Shown: positions 52,588-62,137 of the stretch, one piece after another
Layout: every line of letters begins with the position of its first letter
Position numbering within the stretch: position 1 is the first letter of the stretch
Assembly: GCF_003467125.1 (NCBI RefSeq)
Contig: NZ_QSFA01000002.1
Location: 1 to 64,000 of the forward strand
Direction: 5' to 3'
DNA: 64,000 bases
Source of the DNA: Megasphaera sp. AM44-1BH
GTDB taxonomy: Bacteria; Bacillota; Negativicutes; Veillonellales; Megasphaeraceae
The notes under the pieces: generated by a model
What the model saw: only the letters and a program-made list of their open reading frames with translations
Database searches by the model: none
What the model was told of the DNA's origin: nothing
Program-made: the position numbers and the translations under genes

Positions 52588-53514
52588 ATGAACATCATGG
52601 TGAGTGGTATTGGCGGCATCGGCGGGTACATAGCCTCTGTACTTTGTGCCCATGAATCGGATGTAACTCTGGTAGCACGACGGAAACGGCGTCAGTCTCT
52701 GGAGGAAAACGGACTGATACTGCACAGTCTGCTCATGGGAGAACGGGTATTTCACCCGGCTGTTACAGATACTCCGGCGTCGGCAGGGATACAAGACATG
52801 ATATTTATCTGTACGAAGACGTTTTCCCTCGTACAGGCACTGCAGGATGTTATACCGTGTATAGGCCCTGCCACGATAGTAGTTCCGGTGATGAATGGTG
52901 TGGATCATGATGACATAACCCGTCGTACCATTCCTTGTGGTATCGTAGTTAATACGGTCATTTTTGTCACCTGTTCATACCGGGACGATTATTCTATCGA
53001 TCAGAAAAGCCGCTATGCCCGCCTGCTCGTATCCAGTCCGGGAACCGCTGGAGCCGCTGAAGTGGCAGCCGTATTGAATCACGAAGGGGAGCTGGAATGC
53101 ACGGCCGTTGCCGATCTGCGTCCCGAATTGTGGCATAAGTTTATCCTGAATTGTGCCTATAATACGATTACTGCCTATTACGGCTGTACGACGCGCGGGC
53201 TGGCTGAACATCCGGAGCGGCTGCAGCAGTTCCGGACACTGATCCGTGAAGCCTATGCTGTCGCACGGGCAGGGGATGTCCCTCTCGACGAATCTGTTGC
53301 AGAGGATATATATGACCAGATCCTGCATCGCCGCAGTCTGGATGACACGAGTTCCACGGCCCGTGATTTTCTGGCTCACCGTCCAAGTGAACTGGAAACG
53401 TTCGGCGGCACGCTGCTCCGGTATGCTGCCCGGTGGCACGTATCAGTCCCGTTATCGGAATCTTTTTATACATCATTGTGGAAAAAAGAATCGTCTTATA
53501 GAGAAAACCCGTGA
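52588..53514 (+). CDS. 2-dehydropantoate 2-reductase family (ApbA/PanE)
   Basis: A 308-residue NADP-dependent reductase. The Rossmann motif is VSGIGGIGGYIASVL, followed by VARRKRRQSLEENGL (phosphate-binding Arg) and the C-terminal ELWHKFILNCAYNTITAY with the family catalytic Lys. Ketopantoate reductase would serve coenzyme A synthesis, but this family includes other 2-keto acid reductases, and panB/panC are not nearby. GAAGGAAT precedes the ATG. Confidence 0.82.
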   Translation: MNIMVSGIGGIGGYIASVLCAHESDVTLVARRKRRQSLEENGLILHSLLMGERVFHPAVTDTPASAGIQDMIFICTKTFSLVQALQDVIPCIGPATIVVPVMNGVDHDDITRRTIPCGIVVNTVIFVTCSYRDDYSIDQKSRYARLLVSSPGTAGAAEVAAVLNHEGELECTAVADLRPELWHKFILNCAYNTITAYYGCTTRGLAEHPERLQQFRTLIREAYAVARAGDVPLDESVAEDIYDQILHRRSLDDTSSTARDFLAHRPSELETFGGTLLRYAARWHVSVPLSESFYTSLWKKESSYRENP

Positions 53515-53559
53515 CGGGTAAAAACAGGGTCAGCATATGATATCCTGAAAAGAGATGGG

Positions 53560-53600
53560 ACAGCAATGTGAATGTATGGGTTCATGTTGCTGTTCTTTTT
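53560..53600 (+). terminator. Terminator after the reductase gene
   Basis: ACAGCAATGTGAA / TTCATGTTGCTGT arms with an 8-base loop and a TCTTTTT tail. Confidence 0.75.
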
Positions 53601-53731
53601 GTGTATGAAATCAGATGTAATGTTAGCATTAATATTATTATCTGGGAGTGCTATTATCTTAAATGTAATAAAAATAGTTATATTTAATGACAGGCCCTTC
53701 ATTCTTTACCTATTCTTTTAAGTCTATTATA

Positions 53732-53760
53732 TTGGTGTTTTTACATATCTATGGTATGAT
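53732..53760 (+). promoter_or_regulatory. Promoter of smc-ftsY
   Basis: -35 TTGGTG (53732-53737), 17-base spacer, -10 TATGAT (53755-53760). The 385-base gap 53515-53899 is A+T rich in its middle; besides this promoter and the upstream terminator it holds a hairpin GCTCCC...GGGAGC in the leader and no credible gene. Confidence 0.6.
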
Positions 53761-53899
53761 AGAATATGTTTATTATATCAATCGTTTGGAAAGGCTCCCT
53801 GTTTACCGAAGCGGGAGCGGTTCCATAGGGCAGAAAAACTATGGATAGGATGGGAATATCGTATCCACAGAAATATCTGGTTGGGAAAGTTGACAGAGT

Positions 53900-56800
53900 A
53901 TGCAATTAATAAAGATGGAACTGCGGGGATTTAAGTCCTTCGCAGATAAGACAACATTGACATTTGATAAGGGAATCACAGCTATCGTCGGACCGAACGG
54001 CAGCGGCAAGAGCAATATTTCCGATGCCATCCGCTGGGTCATGGGGGAACAGAATGTCCGCCAGCTGCGCGGTCAGAAGTCGGAGGACATTATTTTTTCC
54101 GGTACGGAAAAACGGCGTCCCCAGGGAGCGGCAGAAGTATCCCTGTATTTTGACAATAGCGATCATCAGCTCGATGTCGAATTTGCGGAAGTCGTCGTAA
54201 CACGGCGGATTTTCCGCTCCGGCGAAAGTGAATTCTTTATTAACAAGCGGCCGTGCCGTTTGAAAGACATTCATCTTTTGTTTGCTGATACGGGTATTGG
54301 CCAGGATTCGATGGCTGTCATCGGCCAGAACCGGGTGGACCGCATCTTGAACAGCAAGCCAGAGGAGCGTCGGGTCATTTTTGAAGAAGTGGCCGGTATC
54401 AGCCGCTATAAGAGCCGTAAACAGGAAGGATTGCGCAAGATAGCGGAAACGGAACATAATCTCGAACGCATCCACGATATGATGAGCGTGCTGGAAGAAC
54501 AACTGGAACCAATGAAAGAACAGGCACAGCGGCTGCAGGCGTTCCGGCAGCTTGACGGGGAGCGACTGGCCTATGAAGGTACTTTGGCCTTGCAGGAGCT
54601 GCGCAATGCCGAACGACTCCTTTCCAAAGCGGAAAATAACCGCATCACGGCCCAGCAGGAACATGATGCGGTCACAGCGAAGCTGGAACAGGCGGCAGCG
54701 GTCCGCAAGGATCTGGTGACGCGTATGGAAGAAGAAAACGGTGTTCTGCGGCGTCTCGATGAGGAAACACTGGCCGTCCACAATGAACTGGATAGTATGA
54801 AAAGCCGTCACGAAGCCTTTTCCAGCCGTCAGCAGGAACTGGCGGAATCCTTCCGGCAGGCCGGACAGGATGCTGGTCTGGCAGAAAAAAAAGAAGAACA
54901 GGTCAACGAACAGAAGGCGGCCTATTCACGGCAGCTCGAAGGGAAAAAGCAGGAACTGGAAGCGGCCCGCCAGGGATTGTCCCTGACGCAGGAATTATTC
55001 CGTCAGGCTGAAGAAAAAGCCCGGAAAGCGGCAGAGGCTGTAGCAAAGATACAGACGGAAAGCGCAAAAAGACAGCAGGATTTATTTGTTCTGACCCGGG
55101 ACATGGAAGACTTGCGGCGCCGTCTGGAAGAAAACCGGAGTCAGGCCGGAGAACTGGAAAAGACGAAAAGTGATCAGGAACAGGCCGCATCCAGGGCTAC
55201 CCGTGCCGTACAGCAGGCCAGAGAAGAACTGTCACAGGCGCAGCAGAAATTTCAGTCAGCGGCAGCTCTTCTTGAAACGTGGGAAGGGAAACGAAGGGAA
55301 ACCGGTGAGCGTCTCCGCCAGGCAGAACAGGCATACCGCAGTCTGCGGGGAAGTACGGCCGCACTTTCCCAGCGCATCCGCGTACTGGAAAGCATGGAGC
55401 AGGAACACGAAGGACTGGGACGGGCCGTAAAAACGGTACTGTTGGCACAGAAGCCGTGGCGGTCCCGGGTCTGCGGCGTTGTCGGGGAATTGTGTACCAT
55501 ACCGCAGGCTTATGCGACGGCCCTGGATATAGCCCTGGGCGGCGCAGCTCAATACGTGGTGACGGAAGATGAAGGGACGGCGAAACAGGCCATTTCCTAT
55601 TTGAAAGAACGGCATGCCGGCCGCACGACGTTCCTGCCACTGGACACGGTGCGGCCCCGCAGCCGGACCCGCGATGAAGAGTCGGCTTCTTCTATGGCAG
55701 GCATCATTGGCTTTGCCAACGACCTGATACAGTTTGACGACAAATACAGAAATATATTTTCTTCTCTTCTTAACAAGACGCTCATAGCAGAAACGGTCGA
55801 TGCCGCTTCTGCTGCAGCCCGCGCGTATCAGCACCGGCTGCGCATCGTCTGCCTTGATGGGACCTTGTTCAATGCCGGCGGCTCTCTTACCGGTGGCAGT
55901 ATAAAAAACAGGGAAGGATCCCTCATCAGCCGGCGGGCGGCCCTGCAGGACCTGAAGGCCGAAGCCGCTGCATCGGAGCAGAAACTGCAGGAACTGGTCC
56001 GTCAGGGCAATGAACTGCGCCATGCGGCAGACGAAGCGGACCGGGCAGCGGCTCAGCAGCAGCAGCTCCGCCAGCAGGCCGATATGGAGCAGCAAAAACT
56101 GCGTCTCAGCGTAGAAAGTATGGAAAAAGAAGAAAAGCAGGCCAGCCATGCAGCCAGCGAAGCGGCACAGACCTTGCAGAAGCTGTATGCAGCCCGTTCT
56201 GATATCCAGGCAGCGCTGGTGCAGAAAGAGGAAATCCATGCATCCTGGATGGAGGAAAAGCCGGCAGACACAAAAGCACTGGAAGAAAGACAGCAGCGGA
56301 CACAGGACGAACTGGAACAGTGCCGTCATGCTCTGACAGACCGGCAGGTCGCCCTGGCTACCCTGGAGGAACAAATTCGTCATCTGAAAGAGCAGATCTG
56401 TCAGCACGACGAACTGTCCCGCCAGGCGGCTGATGCGTCCCGGGAAGCGGCAGGCCGGTTGGAATCGATACGGCAGCGTCAGGAGGAAACGCGGCAGCTG
56501 TTGCAGGACCTGACAGAGCATATTAAAGAAAAAGAAGCGGAAACGAAGGCCAAGGATGACGAAAAGACCGCCTTTTATGCTTCACGGGAAGCGGATTTCC
56601 AGAAGAGCCGGGAACTGGAACAACAGATACACGGTTTCCGGGACGAACAGGAACAGTGGAATCAGCGCGTCCATGCAGCCGAAGTACAGCAGGAAAAGTA
56701 CCGTGGTGAAATCGGGCGGGGAGAAGAACACCTGGCTCGTCAGGGACTGAGCCGGGAAGAGGCGATGAAGCGGCGCCGTGAAGGGTCTCTCCGTGAGTTG

Positions 56801-57454
56801 AACGAACAGGTCGCACAGCTGCGGCAGAAGATAGCCGGCCTGGGACAGATTAATCCCAATGCCGATACGGAATATCAGAATGCCGTAGATAAACGGGATT
56901 TTTATCATACCCAGTGTGAGGATCTGCTGGAATCGCGGAAACGGCTGCAGACCGTCGTTGCCGAAATCGATGAGGCCATGTCCAGCCAGTTCAGTCAGGC
57001 CTTTTCTGAGATTGCCCGTCATTTTCAGCGTATATTCAGCCAGCTTTTCGGCGGCGGGACGGCCCACATTTCCCTTACAGACAGTCACGATGTACTTCAG
57101 GCCGGCGTGTCTATCCTCATTCAGCCGCCGGGAAAGAAACAGCAGCCCCTGACATTGCTTTCAGGCGGGGAACGGGCACTGACCGTCATTGCCCTGCTGC
57201 TGGCATTCCTGGCCTATCATCCGGCGCCATTCGTGCTGTTTGATGAAGTCGATGCGGCCCTTGATGAAGCCAACGTCATCCGCATGGCAAAATATATGAA
57301 GAATTACAGCGGGACGACCCAGTTCATCGTCATCACCCACCGGCGCAAGACGATGGAAGCGGCCAACACCCTGCAGGGGGTGACTATGGAAGAAAAAGGC
57401 GTGTCCCGCCTGCTTACAGTCAAGGTAGACGATATGATAGAGAAAGGAAGTTAA
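53900..57454 (+). CDS. smc: Chromosome segregation protein SMC
   Basis: A 1184-residue condensin ATPase. The N-terminal domain has Walker A GPNGSGKSNISDAIRW; long Gln/Glu/Ala coiled coils (about 165-500 and 670-1000) flank a hinge (about 505-650, CGVVGELCTIPQAYATALDIALGG). The C-terminal domain has the signature LLSGGERALTVIALL and Walker B FVLFDEVDAALDEANV. ScpA and ScpB are not in the window. ftsY starts two bases after the stop, the common Firmicutes smc-ftsY arrangement. Confidence 0.96.
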   Translation: MQLIKMELRGFKSFADKTTLTFDKGITAIVGPNGSGKSNISDAIRWVMGEQNVRQLRGQKSEDIIFSGTEKRRPQGAAEVSLYFDNSDHQLDVEFAEVVVTRRIFRSGESEFFINKRPCRLKDIHLLFADTGIGQDSMAVIGQNRVDRILNSKPEERRVIFEEVAGISRYKSRKQEGLRKIAETEHNLERIHDMMSVLEEQLEPMKEQAQRLQAFRQLDGERLAYEGTLALQELRNAERLLSKAENNRITAQQEHDAVTAKLEQAAAVRKDLVTRMEEENGVLRRLDEETLAVHNELDSMKSRHEAFSSRQQELAESFRQAGQDAGLAEKKEEQVNEQKAAYSRQLEGKKQELEAARQGLSLTQELFRQAEEKARKAAEAVAKIQTESAKRQQDLFVLTRDMEDLRRRLEENRSQAGELEKTKSDQEQAASRATRAVQQAREELSQAQQKFQSAAALLETWEGKRRETGERLRQAEQAYRSLRGSTAALSQRIRVLESMEQEHEGLGRAVKTVLLAQKPWRSRVCGVVGELCTIPQAYATALDIALGGAAQYVVTEDEGTAKQAISYLKERHAGRTTFLPLDTVRPRSRTRDEESASSMAGIIGFANDLIQFDDKYRNIFSSLLNKTLIAETVDAASAAARAYQHRLRIVCLDGTLFNAGGSLTGGSIKNREGSLISRRAALQDLKAEAAASEQKLQELVRQGNELRHAADEADRAAAQQQQLRQQADMEQQKLRLSVESMEKEEKQASHAASEAAQTLQKLYAARSDIQAALVQKEEIHASWMEEKPADTKALEERQQRTQDELEQCRHALTDRQVALATLEEQIRHLKEQICQHDELSRQAADASREAAGRLESIRQRQEETRQLLQDLTEHIKEKEAETKAKDDEKTAFYASREADFQKSRELEQQIHGFRDEQEQWNQRVHAAEVQQEKYRGEIGRGEEHLARQGLSREEAMKRRREGSLRELNEQVAQLRQKIAGLGQINPNADTEYQNAVDKRDFYHTQCEDLLESRKRLQTVVAEIDEAMSSQFSQAFSEIARHFQRIFSQLFGGGTAHISLTDSHDVLQAGVSILIQPPGKKQQPLTLLSGGERALTVIALLLAFLAYHPAPFVLFDEVDAALDEANVIRMAKYMKNYSGTTQFIVITHRRKTMEAANTLQGVTMEEKGVSRLLTVKVDDMIEKGS

Positions 57455-57456
57455 TT

Positions 57457-58401
57457 ATGGGATTTTTTTCAAGATTACGCAAAGGTTTGGAAAAAACGAA
57501 AGGCTCGCTGATTAAAAATATTGAGACCGTCGTCCGCGGCTATGCGAAAATCGACGAGGATATGTACGATGATCTGGAAGCGGTCATGCTCACCGGTGAT
57601 ATCGGCGTGGAAACGACGGAATATCTTCTCGACCAGATCCGCAACGGCGTCAAGAGCCGGGAAATCCAGAATGGCGATGATGTCATTCCCTATCTGGAAA
57701 AATGTATCGTAGCCCTGCTGGAAGAAAATAACGAACCGGTCCCTGATTGCACCGGTACGACCGATGTTATTTTCATTGTCGGTGTCAATGGCGTAGGCAA
57801 GACGACGACTATCGGCAAGCTGGCCAAGTATTATACGCAGCAGGGAAAATCGGTCATGCTGGCCGCTGGAGATACTTTCCGGGCAGCCGCGGCAGAACAG
57901 CTTACTATCTGGGCAGAACGCACGGGTGTCCCCATTGTGAAACATCAGGAAGGGGCCGATGCGGCTGCGGTTGTATTTGATGCGACGGCGTCTGCCAAGG
58001 CCCATCATACGGATATCCTCCTCGTCGATACGGCCGGCCGGTTGCAGACTAAATCCAATCTCATGGAAGAACTGCGTAAAATGGCCCGTGTAGCCTCCCG
58101 CAATATTGAAGGGGCTCCGCAGGAAACGCTGCTGGTCCTCGATGCGACGACCGGGCAGAATGCGGTCAGTCAGGCCAAATTATTCGGCGATGTCGTACCC
58201 CTTACGGGTGTCGTCCTCACCAAGCTGGATGGTACGGCAAAGGGCGGCGTCATTTTATCGGTCAAACGGGAACTGGGCGTGCCTGTGCGCTGGGTCGGTG
58301 TCGGGGAAGGCGTCGATGACCTGCGTCCCTTTGATGCAGCCCAGTTCGCCGATGCACTTTTTGACCGCAATGTGGAAAAGAGAGAACAGGAAGAAGATTG
58401 A
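57457..58401 (+). CDS. ftsY: Signal recognition particle receptor FtsY
   Basis: A 314-residue GTPase that docks SRP-ribosome complexes at the membrane. It has the N domain helices, then G motifs GVNGVGKTTTIGKLAKYY, AGDTFRAAAAEQL, LLVDTAGRLQTKSNLMEELRKM and VLTKLDGTAKGG. The acidic A domain is absent, as in many Firmicutes; the short amphipathic N terminus (FFSRLRKGLEKTKGSL) would bind membrane. AGGAAG precedes the ATG. Confidence 0.96.
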   Translation: MGFFSRLRKGLEKTKGSLIKNIETVVRGYAKIDEDMYDDLEAVMLTGDIGVETTEYLLDQIRNGVKSREIQNGDDVIPYLEKCIVALLEENNEPVPDCTGTTDVIFIVGVNGVGKTTTIGKLAKYYTQQGKSVMLAAGDTFRAAAAEQLTIWAERTGVPIVKHQEGADAAAVVFDATASAKAHHTDILLVDTAGRLQTKSNLMEELRKMARVASRNIEGAPQETLLVLDATTGQNAVSQAKLFGDVVPLTGVVLTKLDGTAKGGVILSVKRELGVPVRWVGVGEGVDDLRPFDAAQFADALFDRNVEKREQEED

Positions 58402-58425
58402 TTACTCTGGAAGGGTGGGATTTTC

Positions 58426-58887
58426 ATGTATGCAGGAAATATCAGGCAATGGGAGACGGAAGTACAGGCAATGCCGGAATGGCTGCGTCCCTGGATCAAA
58501 GAACTGGCGACGCTCCGTACGGCTTTGCTCAAACCGGGACGCCACGAGCTTTCGGGGCCGCATTTTTTCAATGTTGATGAAGTCATGACGGAAAATGCTT
58601 CGGCCCGTAAGATAGAAGCACACCGGTCCTATGTCGATATCCAGATGGTGCTGGCCGGGAGAGAATACATTGGCTGGCAGCCTTTGTGCCGTTCGGGAAA
58701 GGTCATAGAAGCGCGCCCTGATGATGATATCTGGTTTTATGACGGTTCCTACGAAGATGACACGCGGGTTCTCATGACTCCGGGGACGTTTGCCATCTTT
58801 CTTCCCGGCGACGGCCATCGTCCGTTGTGTGCGCCGGATGGGATGTGCGGCCCTGTCCGTAAGATTATTATGAAAATCCATATCTGA
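58426..58887 (+). CDS. YhcH/YjgK/YiaL-family protein (EbgC-like)
   Basis: A 153-residue cupin-like protein. The family blocks HELSGPHFFNVDEVMTENA, AHRSYVDIQMVLAGREYIGW and FLPGDGHRPLCAPDG (metal His residues) are clear. Relatives include the beta subunit of evolved beta-galactosidase and a sialic acid anomerase (NanQ); the sugar here is unknown. GGAAGGGTGG precedes the ATG. It lies between ftsY and thiM without its own evident promoter, so it may be co-transcribed with either. Confidence 0.85.
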   Translation: MYAGNIRQWETEVQAMPEWLRPWIKELATLRTALLKPGRHELSGPHFFNVDEVMTENASARKIEAHRSYVDIQMVLAGREYIGWQPLCRSGKVIEARPDDDIWFYDGSYEDDTRVLMTPGTFAIFLPGDGHRPLCAPDGMCGPVRKIIMKIHI

Positions 58888-58898
58888 GAGGCTATGTC

Positions 58899-59708
58899 AT
58901 GAATGTATTACAGGAAGCAGGAAAGGCACTGCAGCGCCTGCGGCAGCAGCGGCCACTCATCCACCATATAACCAATGTCGTCACCATCAACGATTGTGCC
59001 AATGCGACGCTGGCCATAGGAGCATCGCCGACCATGACCTGGGCTCCGGCTGAAGCAGGAGAAATGGCCGGTGCTGCCTCGTCTCTGGTTCTCAATATGG
59101 GGACTCTCCAGCCGTGGACCATCGATGCGATGGAAAAAGCCGGTAAAGCAGCAGCCGGACAGGGAGTCCCTATCGTGCTCGACCCTGTAGGTGCCGGCGG
59201 GACGACGTACCGGACGCAGAGAGCCATGCAGCTGGTGACACATCTGCCTCTGGCCGTTATCCGGGGAAACGTCAGCGAAATGATGTGTCTCGCCGCGGGA
59301 AAGAGCGGAGTCAATCCGGGCGTGGACAGTCATGATACGGAGCAGGTTACTATCGAAAAAGTCCGCCGTCTGGCACAGCTGTTAAAGACGACCGTGGCTG
59401 TCACGGGACCGGTCGATGCCGTATCAGACGGAACGCGCAGTGTCCTTCTGGGAAACGGTACCTCCCTTCTGACGTATGTGACGGGTACGGGCTGTATGAC
59501 GACATCGCTCATCGCATCCTTTGCGGCCGTGTCCGACCCGTTTACGGCGGCTGTCAGCGGCATTCTCTCCATGGGAATTGCCGGAGAAAAAGCGGCCTGC
59601 ATATCCCAGGGGCCGGGGACATTTCATTTGCATCTCATCGATGCGTTATACCAGTTACAAGCAGAAACATATCTTACGTATGGAAAGGTTCTGACCTACG
59701 ATGAATAA
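58899..59708 (+). CDS. thiM: Hydroxyethylthiazole kinase
   Basis: A 269-residue kinase that salvages the thiazole part of thiamine. The N terminus has PLIHHITNVVTINDCANATLAIG, the middle VLDPVGAGGTTYRT, and the C-terminal anion hole and active site TYVTGTGCMTTSLIASFAA. The start of thiW lies inside its last codons (8-base overlap), so salvage and uptake are coupled. I see no TPP riboswitch (no CTGAGA/ACCTGA core) upstream. Confidence 0.94.
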   Translation: MNVLQEAGKALQRLRQQRPLIHHITNVVTINDCANATLAIGASPTMTWAPAEAGEMAGAASSLVLNMGTLQPWTIDAMEKAGKAAAGQGVPIVLDPVGAGGTTYRTQRAMQLVTHLPLAVIRGNVSEMMCLAAGKSGVNPGVDSHDTEQVTIEKVRRLAQLLKTTVAVTGPVDAVSDGTRSVLLGNGTSLLTYVTGTGCMTTSLIASFAAVSDPFTAAVSGILSMGIAGEKAACISQGPGTFHLHLIDALYQLQAETYLTYGKVLTYDE

Positions 59709-60213
59709 TCAGAATGCATATTTGAAAAAACTGACTCTCACGGCTATTTTTATTGCGCTCGGCGTCCTTCTGGCCCCTCTCGTATCATTTCCCTTTGGAG
59801 GAGCCCGCGTATTTCCCCTGCAGCATCTGATCAATGTCCTGCTGGCAGTCCTGCTGGGATGGCGTTATTCGGTTGCTGGCGCATTTTGCATTTCTTCTAT
59901 CCGTATCGCTCTGGGTGTCGGCACGATCCTGGCCTACCCGGGCAGTATGATCGGTGCCTGTCTTTCGGGGATCCTGTACAAAAAGACCGGATCCATATGG
60001 GGAGCCGTCGTCGGGGAAATTTTTGGCACGGGCATACTGGGAGGACTGATTGCTTATCCGCTGGCTGCATTTATTCTCGATTCCAAAGCCGTGGCCCTCT
60101 GGTTCTTTGTCGTCGCGTTCCTGCCTAATACATTTATTGGTGCCATCTGTGGGGCGATATTCCTCAAAATCATTCCGCTGAAACGGATGGTAGAGGATAT
60201 GCTGAAACGATAA
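59701..60213 (+). CDS. thiW: ECF transporter S component ThiW
   Basis: A 170-residue membrane protein with five to six spans (LTLTAIFIALGVLLAPLV; LINVLLAVLLGWRYSVAGAF; IAYPLAAFILDSKA; FFVVAFLPNTFIGAI). ThiW is the predicted substrate-binding subunit for hydroxyethylthiazole uptake and uses shared EcfAAT energising modules encoded elsewhere. Linkage to thiM supports this specificity. The overlap with thiM gives translational coupling. Confidence 0.88.
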   Translation: MNNQNAYLKKLTLTAIFIALGVLLAPLVSFPFGGARVFPLQHLINVLLAVLLGWRYSVAGAFCISSIRIALGVGTILAYPGSMIGACLSGILYKKTGSIWGAVVGEIFGTGILGGLIAYPLAAFILDSKAVALWFFVVAFLPNTFIGAICGAIFLKIIPLKRMVEDMLKR

Positions 60214-60244
60214 CAAAATAAATAGTTCTAAAACAAGACAAATT

Positions 60245-60288
60245 TATACGGGGCTGTAGATTTTCATTGACTAATACAGTCCCGTATA
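60245..60288 (+). terminator. Hairpin after thiW
   Basis: TATACGGGGCTGTA / TACAGTCCCGTATA, a 14-base stem with one G-T pair and a 16-base loop; no T run. Confidence 0.6.
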
Positions 60289-60391
60289 TTAAACTATAAA
60301 TTGGTACTGAGTTTTCTATTTGAGTTTTTTGTTGTTATTTTTTTGAATAGGACATATTCGTTTTGAAGTGGAGGATGGATAGGGTGAGTGC

Positions 60392-60985
60392 ATGAATAAA
60401 GATATCCGTGAACAAATCTTGCAGGCGGCGATAGACGAGTTGCGTGTGCATGGCCCGAATTTCCATATGGATGATCTGGCCCGCCGTCTCCGTATCAGCA
60501 AGCGGACGTTGTATGAACATTTTTCGTCCAAGCAGGAAATGATTATTGAAGCGTTATATTCCCTGATGGATGAAGTATATACCCGTCATGTGAAACTGTT
60601 GCAGAATCAGGAACTTACGGCAGAAGAAAAACTAATAGAGTATTTTAATGTCAATGCCAGCGGCAAGGTGTTTTCCATGCGCAAAGCCAAGGAAATTTTC
60701 ACCAAGATGCCGGAAATCTGTGCTACCATGCAGACCTATTCCAAACGGGACTGGCAGATTCTGGAACAGATTTTTGAACAGGCACAGGAAAACGATGAGT
60801 TTATTGATTTTGATAAAACGCTGCTCATTCATATGCTGCACAGCGCGGCTGATGATGTACTGGACTATGTGGAACAGACAGATCAGGATTACTCGTTTCC
60901 TGAATATATGGAAAAGTGTATCCGTATTATTTTATATGGAATAAAAAAAGACAGGGGGCTTACATTGCATGATAAAGAAGGGTAA
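60392..60985 (+). CDS. TetR-family regulator of the RND pump
   Basis: A 197-residue regulator. The helix-turn-helix is in ILQAAIDELRVHGPNFHMDD, then LRISKRTLYEHFSSKQEMI. The C-terminal ligand domain is unassigned. AGGGTGA precedes the ATG. Its last 17 bases overlap the adaptor gene on the same strand, so it is cotranscribed with the pump it presumably represses, with translation coupled. An A+T-rich stretch before it could hold the operator, but I find no convincing palindrome. Confidence 0.88.
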   Translation: MNKDIREQILQAAIDELRVHGPNFHMDDLARRLRISKRTLYEHFSSKQEMIIEALYSLMDEVYTRHVKLLQNQELTAEEKLIEYFNVNASGKVFSMRKAKEIFTKMPEICATMQTYSKRDWQILEQIFEQAQENDEFIDFDKTLLIHMLHSAADDVLDYVEQTDQDYSFPEYMEKCIRIILYGIKKDRGLTLHDKEG

Positions 60986-62126
60986 TTTATTCAAACTGGG
61001 CGTAACGGCGCTGACTGTTGCGGCCTTATTGACGGGCTGCGGGGCCCAGCAGGGGGCGCAGAAAGGTGCTGTCGCCGTCAATACGTACAAGGTACAGGCG
61101 GAGGATACGCCTGTCAAAGCAGAATACAGCGGCACCGTAACGGCTACGGATAAGGTTCCCGTACGGCCGAAGATTTCCGGCCGGGTTGTGGAAAAATACG
61201 TCCAGGGCGGTCAGGAAGTAACGGCCGGACAGGCCTTGTTCCGTCTGGACAGCCGTACCTATGACGCGGCTCTGGCCCAGGCGAAAGCCAATCAGGCACA
61301 GGCTGCTGCCAATCTGGCCAATCAGGAACTGAACCTGCGCCGCTATCAGACACTGGCCAGCCAGGATGCCGTTGCCCAGCAGATCGTTACCGATCAGGAA
61401 GCGGCGACGGCCCAGCAGCAGGCCGTCGTAGAAGCCAATGCCGCCCAGGTCGATGCCGCCCAGGATAACGTCGATGATACCATCGTCTATGCGCCATTCT
61501 CGGGAAAACTGAATGTCGATGATGTACCAATCGGCACCTTTGCCACGGCCGGTTCTACGGCACTGGTTACGATTTCCTCGACAAACCCTGTATTTGTCGA
61601 ATTTTCGATCAGCGAATCGGAATACCTGCAGATGACGAAACAGACCGGGGCCGGCAGCTGGGGAGACCATCTGCTCCTGCGCCTTAGCGACGGGTCTACC
61701 TATCCTTATGAAGGCCGCGTCGTCCAGGTCAACCATGGCATGGATGGCAATTCCGGTTCGATTATCGTAAAAGCCGTATTTGATAACCCGGAAAATCTTC
61801 TCATCCCGGGACTGTATGCAACGGTCGTTTCCGATACACAGGTACAGCGGAATGCTCTGGCCGTACCGCAGCGTGCCGTACAGCAGACACTGGGCAAGTA
61901 TTATATCTCCATTGTCGATAGTGATGGACAGGTACAGACGAAAGAAGTCACGCCGGGACAGAAAGTCGGCAAATTCTGGATCATTACAGACGGCCTGTCC
62001 GACGGGGATACGGTCATCGTCGATGGGTATCAGAAAGCCAAAGGGGCAACGCTGGATCAGCATCTGCTGACAAAGACGGATATTGAAAGCAGTTCTGATA
62101 CGACGACGGATAGTACATCCAAATAG
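60969..62126 (+). CDS. RND efflux periplasmic adaptor (AcrA/MexA type)
   Basis: A 385-residue lipoprotein: signal ending AALLTGC (lipobox) then a membrane-fusion protein with the lipoyl half motifs (TATDKVPVRPKISGRVVE and IVYAPFSGKLNVDDVPIG), a Gln/Ala-rich alpha hairpin (about 95-165), and beta-barrel and membrane-proximal domains. It links the inner-membrane RND pump to an outer-membrane channel. The start lies inside the tetR gene. Confidence 0.9.
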   Translation: MIKKGNLFKLGVTALTVAALLTGCGAQQGAQKGAVAVNTYKVQAEDTPVKAEYSGTVTATDKVPVRPKISGRVVEKYVQGGQEVTAGQALFRLDSRTYDAALAQAKANQAQAAANLANQELNLRRYQTLASQDAVAQQIVTDQEAATAQQQAVVEANAAQVDAAQDNVDDTIVYAPFSGKLNVDDVPIGTFATAGSTALVTISSTNPVFVEFSISESEYLQMTKQTGAGSWGDHLLLRLSDGSTYPYEGRVVQVNHGMDGNSGSIIVKAVFDNPENLLIPGLYATVVSDTQVQRNALAVPQRAVQQTLGKYYISIVDSDGQVQTKEVTPGQKVGKFWIITDGLSDGDTVIVDGYQKAKGATLDQHLLTKTDIESSSDTTTDSTSK

Positions 62127-62137
62127 GAGGCAGTACA

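Noticed and set aside
53605..53721. 38-codon hydrophobic ORF in the gap before smc
   Set aside because: No ribosome binding site, it begins in the T tail of a terminator, and A+T-rich DNA gives hydrophobic codons by chance.
55256..56521. 421-codon minus-strand ORF inside smc
   Set aside because: It is a mirror of the Gln/Glu-rich coiled coil, giving Leu/Phe-rich nonsense.
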